Below, in pieces: positions 56,192-64,000 of a stretch of 64,000 nucleotides of DNA (its first letter is position 1; each line of letters starts with the position of its first letter). This DNA comes from Rhynchopus sp. YZ270_cl-10. Taxonomy: Eukaryota > Euglenozoa > Diplonemea > Diplonemida > Diplonemidae. The DNA lies in assembly GCA_964035575.1 (NCBI GenBank), contig OZ037900.1, forward strand, positions 62,001 to 126,000, written 5' to 3'. The notes beneath the pieces are model-generated. The model worked only from the letters and a program-made list of their open reading frames with translations. It ran no database searches and was not told the DNA's origin. The position numbers and the translations under genes were made by a program.

Positions 56192-56624
56192 GGTGCAGGG
56201 TAGGGTAGGGTGTGCCGCTTACCCCTCTCGTCTCCACCCCCCCTGAAGGTGTGGGTGATGGAGGTGATGAAAATTTCGATGAATTTGCTTGAAAAAAAAA
56301 TTGATTTGAAATACAAAGCCCTCTCGAGTGTACCTTGGTACAATGGCCTGGCTGTACCGGAGAAAAGGGTGGAGGGGAAATATAGGCTTTTTTTTAATAT
56401 ATTTTGCTTCCATTTTAGTTGCTTTGCTTGTGCCGTAGTAGAGAAAAGGCAAAAAAGGGAGGAAGGGGTTTCTAAGGGGGTAGGGAGGGAAGAAAATTCC
56501 TTTTCCATTTTTATAACAGGATTTTTTTTGAAGGTGAATAATACAGGTGCGCCTCTCGCGTATATTAAAACCCTTCATTTTAGAAAAGAAAAAAAACTGT
56601 GAGGTGGAGGGTATGGAGTAGCAG

Positions 56625-57095
56625 GTAGCGATGACTGTATTGTGATAATTGTCCATCAATAATACATACAGTAAGACAACAAACATCGGTGGGGTAAAAA
56701 CCCTCCTTAGAGTTTTGAAATCCCAAAAATCCACCTAAGTTTTTTACCCCACCGGTGTTTGTTGTCTTACTGTAATACACATTACAATACTGTATTTTGA
56801 TGTATTTTGCGTATTCCAATGGGCTCCCATCACAATACTGCCACCATTAGGGGTAAGGGTAGTGACGGCTGTATTGTGATAATCCATCATAATATATAAT
56901 ACACAGCACAATACAGCTGTATTGCGCTGTGTATTATATATTATGATGGATTATCACAATACAGCCGTCACTACCCTTACCCCTAATGGTGGCAGTATTG
57001 TGATGGGAGCCCATTGGAATACGCAAAATACATCAAAATACAGTATTGTAATGTGTATTATGTATTATTGATGGGTTATTACAATATAGCCACCA
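56625..57095. repeat. Large palindrome centred at 56916/56917
   Basis: The inner arms 56775-56916 and 56917-57058 are almost exact complements, with about one mismatch near the centre (CACAATACAG/CTGTATTGCG). Outside them the left arm is interrupted by a 104-bp insertion, after which pairing resumes (CATCAATAATACATA). The inner sequence GCTGTATTGTGATAATCCATC resembles the outer GACTGTATTGTGATAATTG, so the palindrome may contain older internal duplications. Confidence 0.9.
56669..56772. mobile_element. 104-bp Tc1/mariner-like MITE with TA duplication
   Basis: The inverted ends CAGTAAGACAACAAACA..CGGTGGGGTAAAAA match over about 33 bases with one mismatch. TA flanks both sides. The opposite arm of the palindrome keeps the uninterrupted sequence AATACATAATACACATT, which is the empty site. 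Confidence 0.85.
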
Positions 57096-58051
57096 CCATT
57101 GTGGGGAGAGAGCACGGACATCTCCACGGACGCCAGGCGTACTGAGAAAACAAAATAATAATTTTATTTTTCTGGGGGAAAAGAAGAAAAAAAAAGTGAA
57201 GTTGTGCAAAACGCCCACTGGAGTGGCAAGATTCACTTGGTTGTTGCACAGAAAAAAAAAAAGGCCAAAGCATCTCCACGGACGCAGAAGCAACTCAAAA
57301 AGAAAAGAAAATAGTTTTTAGGTTGAACCTATGCCTCTCGTAGTTACCTCAAAACAAAAACAAAATGCTCTGTTATATGATATGCCCTCCACCCTGTCTG
57401 TAGTAGACAACACACAAAATGATAACAAAAAAAAAAGCCTCTACTGACTTAACTGAGAAACACCACCACCATCACCACTGCCATCACTATAAAAAACAAA
57501 GAAAAAAGCTTTCGCAACAAACAAGCTTCGTCTTTGCTTCCTCCACACATTTGTCGAACAAAAAAAAAAGCAACTGTATTCTGGAATAACTAAAAAAAAA
57601 AGTGTCACTTTGTCGTTCCCTCCCCTTCTTGTAGTTGTTTGGTTTGATGCATTGACGCTTCCACACACACTATCTCTCATCCATTGGTGGTGTTGCGGAG
57701 CACGGTTGGGCGAACGACGTGACACTTTCCGCTCACAAAGTATGTGTGTGCGTAAAAATTTTTTTTGCACTGAAACTGGTTTACACGATAAAGGGGATAG
57801 AGTGATCTTGGAATCTGTGCGTGGTGTGCGAGAACACGCAAACACGACAACGAAGACTACAGTGAATGGGGGGCTAGCGTGGTCGGGAATGCTGATGAGT
57901 GCAGTACAAAAAAAAAAACATATGCAAACCCTTGAGAGGAAAACAGTCCTGTAGCAAACCTATAGACTATAGAAATAATTACTCAAAAAGAGAATGTTGA
58001 ATGGTGCGAACGCCTCACCTTTGCGCACCGGACACCAGACGCACGGCACTA

Positions 58052-58967
58052 TCATTGAGGGTTCTCCATCGCTTCTATGACACGTTGTCTCAGCTCCGCC
58101 GTCTTCCCGCTAGCCTGTTCAGGGTTTTTGTGTGGAGAAATAGAAAATTGGCTTGAAATACAACAGCCCTTCTCGTGACAGTGTACCCTTGGTGGGGCAC
58201 GTGACGACATCCATTTCGCGGAAAGAAATTATTTCATGTACATTCTTTTCTCAACGAAACGAAAATAATGCAAAGGAAAGAAACGTTTTATAAGATGATC
58301 CTCAGCTTCTCCGTGTTGAGTCACCTTGAAAAAAACACATCAATAAAAACGTTGTAAAATGAATGTAAGTCTCCTACTGAGTCACCAAAGAAACAACGTC
58401 ACTTATACCTTGAGCCCCAACTCCTTCGCCTTCGCCTGAATCTGACGGTAAGAGAGACCCTTCAGCTGATGTGTGATGAATTTTTTTTGTCGCGGCAACG
58501 ATTTGTTCTTTTCATGTAACTTCATTTGAATCAAAATGGGGGGGGAAGAAATTATTGAGCGCAGCAGACATTTACTTCAAAAGTATTATTACTGTATCGA
58601 TATTACAAAGTGTACACCGTCACACTAAAATTTCTCCCAGTTCTTTGCAGAAAGGGGGGGGACAAACCGCGACACACACCTCCTTCAGGGTCCTGTCGTC
58701 CAGCTTCACCTTCTTCACCGTCTTCTCCTCCTCCTCCTCCTTCTCCTCGCCGCGGGCGCGCTTCGTGCCTTTCTTTGCCTTCTTCTCTTTTTTCACTTTG
58801 CCGCTCTTCTGCGTATCCTCTTCTGATGATGTATACGTGTACATGGGGATATCCCCTGCCACAATCGAATACTCGCGCTGCAGTGTAGGGGTTGTGGTTT
58901 CCCCGGCACCCTCAAAGGGCACCCTGCTGTCCGGGGTCAGCTGCGGGGCCTGGTTATCGGACGGCAT
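58052..58967 (-). CDS. Small SAP-domain protein, three exons
   Basis: Spliced product of 135 residues from exons 58967-58680, 58465-58409 and 58114-58052, all phase 0. Donors are GTGTGT and GTATAA, so intron 1 is the only one here without a GTAT start. Residues 1-70 are polar (MPSDNQAPQLTP...). About 55-85 is Lys/Glu-rich (KVKKEKKAKKGTKRARGEEK). The C-terminal 45 residues fit a SAP domain: LDDRTLKE, LKGLSYRQIQAKAKELGLK, ASGKTAELRQRVIEAM. SAP domains bind DNA or RNA in chromatin and RNA-processing proteins, so a nuclear nucleic-acid-binding role is likely. The domain is reconstituted only by joining the three exons, which supports the model. Confidence 0.8.
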
Positions 58968-60067
58968 TGTGTTGTTGTGTTTTTTTCTTTTCCTCTTTTT
59001 GTTGTTGTTTGTACTGCCCTTTTGTTATTATTCATTGAGGTTTTTGGTGGTCATTGTGGGGGGAGGAGAAAATACAAAACACTCCGTTTTTTTTAACAAG
59101 CTCTTTTATATCAAGAAGCGTGGGGAGGACGGGAGCGGGGGGGTGCAGTTGAGAGAGAGAGAAAATAAAGAGGGGATAACTAACACTGACAACCCCTTCC
59201 CCCTTCCCCCTTCCCCCTTCCCCCTTCCCCCTTCCCCCTTCCCCCTTCCGTCTCTCTTGTATAGATCTAAAAAAGAAAAAGAAAAAAGAAAGTGTTGCCG
59301 TTTTGCTTTTTTCTATTTTCGGCAAAAGTTATCAATATGCCTAAGCCTCTCGTGCTTTAGTCATCTTCTTTAAAAAAAAACGACAAAATAAATTAACAAA
59401 GGGGCAAGGAAGCAGTCTGGTACCACCCCAGGTTTGACTTTCGGAACTGTCCAAAATGCGAACCTGGGGGGGGGTGCCACACTGTCCTTGCCGCATTAAC
59501 AAAAAAAATCGAAAAAAAAAGCGAAAATTCTTGGTACGTTCCCTCAAAACCACGCAATACCCGACTCTAAAAAGAAAGGTTGAATAAATGAAGTCTAAGC
59601 CGCTCTGTGCTTGAGTCACCCCCTCCAACAAATTAATAGGAAAACAATGTTTTGTTTTGTCCCACTCTGGTGGGTCATCGAACCCCCTGCATGTGGGAGA
59701 TGCTGACAGGGAAGCTGCAAGCAGGCTACATAGTCATTTCCCCTCCAAAAAAAGGCTTAACTTTCAAAAAAAACCCCTCAGCGCCTTTTCAAACAAATCT
59801 ATAAACCCCTTTACTTATCTTCACACAAAAAATAAAAAAAGCTTGAGAAGACATGCACTGCACACTACACACTACACATCCTTCAAAAAAAATCTAAAAC
59901 AGCAAAACTCTACCTAATTCTCTTCTCTGCTTTCACACAAAAACCCCCCTCACAGAGAATTCTTATTCTTATTCGAATCTGATCAAAAAATCCCCCCTTT
60001 TTGATCCTCTTCCTGGTTTAGCGTTCTATACAGAAACACCAGCCCATCAGTGTGTTTTTTTTATTTA
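58968..60067. other. Intergenic with CCCCCTT array and hairpin repeats
   Basis: A tandem CCCCCTT array (about eight units) spans 59193-59249. Dispersed hairpins lie near 59338 and 59590. No gene is supported. Confidence 0.6.
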
Positions 60068-61522
60068 TTATTCACAGCAGTACGCATCCAGGAAGTCATC
60101 CACAGCACCATGGTGCGAAACCGGCTCCGACCTTCTGCTGCTGAAGCCACCTCCCCCTCCTCCGCCTCCTCCACGTCCTCCTGCCCCTGCTTCCATGGGA
60201 AGCTCCTGCGGCAGAGAAGAGATCGGTACGTTCGACTGCGTCAAGGCCCGTGCATCGGGACGTGCATCGAAAACCCTGCGGCCTTCTCCCGTTACGTATC
60301 CAAAGTGTGCTGCGACGCTGCCTTGTGGTCCGATGGTCGTGCTGACGCTTGGTGCTGGTTCTGCAGAAGTGTTCATGAGTGCGCTAGGTCCCAGAGCAGA
60401 GATGTTGAGTGCGGAGAGGTGAGAGGTGTTCGCGTGGCTGTGTGTCTTTTTCGGGGAGTTGACAACGCTGTTGAAACGGAGGGCCGAGCAGGAGGCGCGT
60501 TTGTTTTCTTTGTCGCGCGCATCGAGGCGTTTCATTTTGCGTTCAGCAGACTCGCCGACACCACGCTTGCGGAGCAGCACCTCGCATGTCTCCAGCTCAT
60601 CCAGCGCGACGGCAACACCGTAGTGCAGATAGTCAAGAAACTGCGACAACGTCTGCAGCGCTGGGAGCGACGATTTGTCCTCCACCTCGTTCAAACAGTC
60701 CTTGATTTTGTGCATCGCTTTGCGGAAGGTCTGCGCGATGTTCAGCTCCTGCACGACCCCGTCTGCCACATTCGGGTCCACCCCACCCGCAGACTTCCCA
60801 TGCAGCAGCGACCTCGCAACACACGCCGTCCGCAAATGGCTCGTCAGCTGCTGCAACACCCATTTGTCATCCTCCACACTCTGCTGCTGGTCGTGGATAC
60901 GGTCCACCTCCTCCTGCGTTAACCCCTCTAATGCGTGCACACTCATATTCGTGTTAAGTGCACGGCTCCTTGGTGCGGTGCGCAAAGCTTTGGAAGGAAA
61001 GTGTGCAGAAAGCACCTGGTGCACTTGGGTCCCGACCCCTTTGGACCGAACTTTGATGTCCTGTCTCTGGTAGTCGATGCGTGCCCGGCGCTTGATCATC
61101 TCCTTCTTGATCGTGATGTGCATTTCGTCGATCTTCTCCGCCTCCACGATGAGCCCGCCCACGACGTAGTTGATAAACTCGATGATCGAGAGGAGCGGCT
61201 TCAGTGCAGGGTAGCGGTAAAGGTCTACGCCACGTGTTGCGTGGTTGAGGTGCGCCTGTTTGAGGTTCAGGAACATGAGGATGCCCATGTCGTGTGTGTT
61301 CGGCAATGAGGCCGTAGGTGTACAGCTCCTCCTCCCCGCAAAAATGCCAAGGCACTTCTTGACGACCCCATGCAAAGACTCTGGGTCCACGGAGTTCGCT
61401 GTGCTGCGTGCGTCTGCGGGCGGCATCTCGTGGTGTTGCTGCTGGTTGAGCGTCTGGACGTGCTGCTGGTACATCCGGTACGCATTGGTCGTATCGCTCG
61501 GAAGGCTTTCCTGTCTCTCCAT
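60068..61522 (-). CDS. Unknown helical protein with Gly-rich C-terminus
   Basis: 484 residues, intronless, starting MERQESLPSDTTNAYRMYQQ. Not recognised. The region around residues 85-160 is helical and mixed hydrophobic/charged (PLLSIIEFINYVVGGLIVEA, then KIDEMHITIKKEMIKRRARI). Another helical block at about 190-320 contains GLTQEEVDRIHDQQQSVEDD and DELETCEVLLRKRGVGESAE. The last 150 residues are disordered in composition (Ser/Ala-rich, then GGRGGGGGGGGG) and end DDFLDAYCCE. It is probably a structural or scaffold protein; no function is assigned. Confidence 0.8.
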   Translation of the reverse strand: MERQESLPSDTTNAYRMYQQHVQTLNQQQHHEMPPADARSTANSVDPESLHGVVKKCLGIFAGRRSCTPTASLPNTHDMGILMFLNLKQAHLNHATRGVDLYRYPALKPLLSIIEFINYVVGGLIVEAEKIDEMHITIKKEMIKRRARIDYQRQDIKVRSKGVGTQVHQVLSAHFPSKALRTAPRSRALNTNMSVHALEGLTQEEVDRIHDQQQSVEDDKWVLQQLTSHLRTACVARSLLHGKSAGGVDPNVADGVVQELNIAQTFRKAMHKIKDCLNEVEDKSSLPALQTLSQFLDYLHYGVAVALDELETCEVLLRKRGVGESAERKMKRLDARDKENKRASCSALRFNSVVNSPKKTHSHANTSHLSALNISALGPSALMNTSAEPAPSVSTTIGPQGSVAAHFGYVTGEGRRVFDARPDARALTQSNVPISSLPQELPMEAGAGGRGGGGGGGGGFSSRRSEPVSHHGAVDDFLDAYCCE

Positions 61523-61657
61523 TCCTGTTCTGTGTTATGTTCCTGAAGAGATGTCAGAAGGGGGGACAAGAGGTGTGTTGGTAGTTGACAAAAAGGTGGT
61601 TAAAAAAAGGGGGACAGCCCGCTGTTCAGAGAAATGCTGTCAGCGAAGGTCAAAGCA

Positions 61658-62081
61658 AGGAGGGGAGGGTTTTAAACTGCTAAGCCACAAGGGTTTCGAA
61701 TTTTTGGGTCCCCCTATTGGAACCAGTGCGTATTGTGAGGAGTACATGCTGGGAAAGATGGAGACAACGCGGTCCAACCTCCGGGCGCTCATCGAACTGG
61801 ACGACGCGCAGGTGGCGTACTACATCCTGCGCTACTGCGAAGGCTTCTGCCGTTCTGTCAGCTGCGGCGCCTTGTATGGGGCGTTTTCCAGCCACTGGGC
61901 CGGAACACTGAGTGGCCCCTTGCGCGATACCTCTGACTACCACAAGCAGCACCCTTCGCACTGGAAAGGTTTGGTGGCAAACACACAGCCTGGCGTCGGT
62001 CAGCACTGGGTGGTTGTGCTTTGGGTTGACTCAGCGTTGGCAGTTGAGTGCGACCCTCATCGGCCCCCACATCGCCCCTGA
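61658..62081 (+). pseudogene. Reverse-transcriptase-like remnant
   Basis: The only plausible coding sequence on the plus strand. It reads KLLSHKGFEFLGPPIGTSAY, then LRALIELDDAQVAYYILRYC. This matches the order of the post-catalytic part of many non-LTR retrotransposon reverse transcriptases: an LG.PIG motif, then a leucine-rich helix with D.Q.A..LLR.C. The catalytic region is absent (5' truncated) and the similarity fades after RYCEGFCRSV, so a frameshift or end is likely. The later NTQPGVGQHWVVV recalls adenain/Ulp1-type proteases but is probably chance. It sits head-to-head with the gene that starts at 61522. Confidence 0.45.
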
Positions 62082-62447
62082 TAAGGCGGGGGGGCATTTT
62101 GCCAATGCATGCAACCATTCACAAAGCTAAGGGAAGAGGAGATTAGTTGCAATGGCGAAACCCTTTTTTTTTCTCGCATCCGTTCTGTTGGAACGTTGCT
62201 TCAAGGAGACGTAGGACTTCGTTTCGGATCAGAAAATGCGAGGATGCCCCATACACAGTGTCTTTTAGCTCAAATTGCACCTTTGGATATCCCTCCTGTG
62301 TTCTTGCTTGCACGACGAAGAGTTGTGCGCTTTGTGAGGATCCCGAGGAGGGTAAGGAGAAATGTTAGTATGGTGGTGGTGGTGGCTAGCTTAGACAATA
62401 CCCCAAAAGGGATAAGGATGGCCAACTAAGAGCGGCTGAAACAAAAC
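62082..62447. other. Gene-free stretch
   Basis: No supported gene. The last 8 bases (AACAAAAC) are the left target duplication of the next element. Confidence 0.5.
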
Positions 62448-63485
62448 CAGGGAAATAGCTCCATATACCGAATTATGCGACATCGCATAATTCTGGATTT
62501 TTGGGGGGAAAAAAAAAAAAAAAAGAGGGCATTTTTGGGCACTTTTGGGGGCCCCTCGCCCGACCCCCAGATCTCCCAAATGACTGGAATGATGAAATCT
62601 TAAAATTTTCGCTCGCTCTGCTTGCAGAGGTACCGTACCCCTTATTTTTTTTTTGCCTGCGGCGCCATTTTCCTTTTTTGCTCCGCAAAAAAGGGTTTGT
62701 TGAGTGACTGTGTGGTTGTAAACCAGCATTTTTACACCGTTGGTGCTTCCCGGGGGGTATGCATTTCACAAATTTTCAATTCAATTCACAACTTTTCACA
62801 ACTTTTCACCACCCTTTTTTTCTTTGTTGGTGAAGCTTTTAAATGCCGGCATTTGCATTTCCGGAATCCGTCCGGCCAGTGGTGGGGTCAATTTGCCGAA
62901 ATGGACAAGTTCTCGTCATTTCCGCACAGTACACAGTACACAGGTACACAGGTACACCACATCACGTTCTATCTTGTGAATCCCAAAATACCCCTCAATG
63001 GGTGGGCCACCACCCAACCCAAAAAAAACCCCCCCAAAAAAATAAAATCAATTCACAACTTTTCACAACTTTTCACAACTTTTCGCACTTTTCACAACTT
63101 TTCACAATTTTTCACCATTTTTCACCAGCCTTCACAATTTTATAGCGGTTTTCGTGTTGTGAAAACTTGTGAAAACTTGTCACATTTTGTGAAAATTTGT
63201 GAAATGCATACCCCCCGGGAAGCACCAACCGTAGCCTATTTTTTTTTCGCCTGCGGCGCCATTTATTTTTTTTTCCATACGGTTAGTGGAACGTAAGGTG
63301 CAAGACCAAGCACCGTAATAAGGGATTGCATTCCGTTTTTTTTTGTTATCTCGCAAATTGACCTTTCGCCTCTCCACTCAGGGAGGCTTGCGCGAAGCGC
63401 GCAACGACCGCTTTCGACCGGGCAAAAAAAAAATTTCGTTTTCGCATAATTCCTGATTTTGGAGGAAAACCAAGCTATTTCCCTG
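62448..63485. mobile_element. Non-autonomous hAT-like element, 1,038 bp
   Basis: The ends are CAGGGAAATAGCT and its complement, and the pairing continues with GCATAATTC..GATTTT blocks. A perfect 8-bp duplication, AACAAAAC, flanks it (62440-62447 and 63486-63493). Inside, GGTGCTTCCCGGGGGGTATG at about 62741 and its complement at about 63205 bound a nested 500-bp unit rich in TTTTCACAAC repeats. CCTGCGGCGCCATTT occurs on both sides of that unit. There is no transposase frame. Confidence 0.85.
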
Positions 63486-63774
63486 AACAAAACAAAACAA
63501 AAAAAAAAAATGTTGCCTTTTTTTCTGCGTTTAATTGGTTCAGATGGTTTGCTAAACTATTTACCAAAATAGTAAAATTTACCCGATCAGATTCGTTTCT
63601 GCAAAAAGAAAAAAAAAATACGTGCCAGAAAACCCTGGGGGGGCGTTAGGAACAGCTTATAGTCAAGAAAAATGAACTACCCAGGGGGAAAAGAGAGTAT
63701 TTCAACATTATGGCATGGTCCATAAACCACCCCTCCTGAAAGGTAACCTGAGCAACTATTTGGATATTATTTGT

Positions 63775-63938
63775 ACTCCAGAAAAAATACCAAGTACGCA
63801 ACAACTACGCACTAAGTACGCAACAAGTACGCAATATAGGGTATTCCTGTATTTTTATTTTCTTCGTGCACAAAGTGCGCAACAAGTACGCAGCAAGTAC
63901 GCAACAAGTGCGCAAAATGGGGTTTTCAGAAGCACCAA
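63775..63938. mobile_element. MITE of the 30504 family, copy 2
   Basis: Shares the AAAAAATACCAAGTACGCAAC left part, the GCAATATAGGGTATTCCTGT core and the GGGGTTTTCAGAAGCACC right end with 30504-30639, but has extra CAAGTACGCAA units. The left terminus is decayed. Confidence 0.7.
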
Positions 63939-64000
63939 TTATCAAATATCTACTACTCCCCAGTTACCGGTAATTCCTTCAAGAGAGGTAACTTATTTAC

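Larger units (their letters stand above)
56192..58051. other. Gene-free region with large palindrome
   Basis: Holds the palindrome and nested element listed separately, a GAAATACAAAGCCCTCTCG block near 56307, and two CATCTCCACGGACGC blocks near 57117 and 57273. The open stretch at 57610-57954 has no domain or codon signal, and I do not call it a gene. Confidence 0.55.

Noticed and set aside
57610-57954. 114-residue plus frame
   Set aside because: No domain, unusual composition, opposite strand to all genes; probably chance.
58555-59373. 272-residue plus frame rich in Ser/Phe/Pro
   Set aside because: It overlaps the SAP-domain gene on the other strand and runs through the CCCCCTT array and homopolymers; a low-complexity artefact.
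61747-62081. Adenain/Ulp1-type protease of a Polinton-like element
   Set aside because: Only the NTQPGVGQHW word fits; no downstream catalytic context or other Polinton genes are present, and the upstream part fits a reverse transcriptase better.
62448-63485. TTTTCACAAC repeats as an origin or centromere motif
   Set aside because: They lie wholly inside a hAT-like element with clear ends and duplication, so an element-internal role is simpler.
1-64000. tRNA, rRNA, spliced-leader RNA genes or CRISPR arrays
   Set aside because: I looked for conserved tRNA B-box-like words, rRNA core words and regularly spaced repeats with unique spacers and saw none. A covariance-model scan would be decisive.

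Overview
The window looks like nuclear DNA of a protist, most probably a euglenozoan and best matched by a diplonemid (Diplonema/Paradiplonema type). Three class I fructose-bisphosphate aldolase genes encode proteins very close to the kinetoplastid glycosomal enzyme. Two of them carry an N-terminal PTS2-like nonapeptide, as kinetoplastid aldolases do. Unlike kinetoplastids, these genes contain ordinary short cis-introns: I place 26, of which 23 begin GTATG and most end CACAG, GCAG or ACAG. Every credible cellular gene lies on the minus strand, as expected for long polycistronic units. The species is an inference; the minus-strand layout and the intron rules are read directly.

Layout. 1-8.8 kb is one giant secreted or cell-surface gene (signal peptide, coiled coil, EGF-like cysteine modules, beta-rich repeats, discoidin-like domain) that runs off the left edge. 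11.0-16.0 kb is a receptor with two PA domains, a LamG-like domain, HAMP and a degenerate class III cyclase domain. 16.4-26.7 kb is a cluster of ubiquitin-like/ankyrin and ubiquitin-like/WD40 genes in recent tandem copies, with an aldo-keto reductase between them and an ankyrin gene at the end. 26.7-33.9 kb is gene-poor and made of inverted-repeat elements and satellites. 33.9-44.4 kb has a five-exon coiled-coil/PDZ gene, an unknown gene, and a large gene with a divergent myosin-motor-like region and a Gln-rich tail. 45.3-51.8 kb is the aldolase array. 53.5-61.5 kb has a two-TM Cys-rich membrane protein, a small three-exon SAP-domain protein and an unknown gene. The right end holds a plus-strand reverse-transcriptase-like remnant and a hAT-like element.

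Mobile DNA. At least ten inverted-repeat elements can be delimited. Several have target-site duplications readable in the sequence: 8 bp for hAT-like elements, 5 bp for a two-copy family, and TA for Tc1/mariner-like hairpins. One TA-type element sits in one arm of a large palindrome whose other arm preserves the empty site.

Caveats. The two largest genes at the left change reading frame several times without room for an intron. This suggests either sequencing/assembly indels or early decay. Part of the coiled coil of the first gene reads as coding only on the opposite strand.
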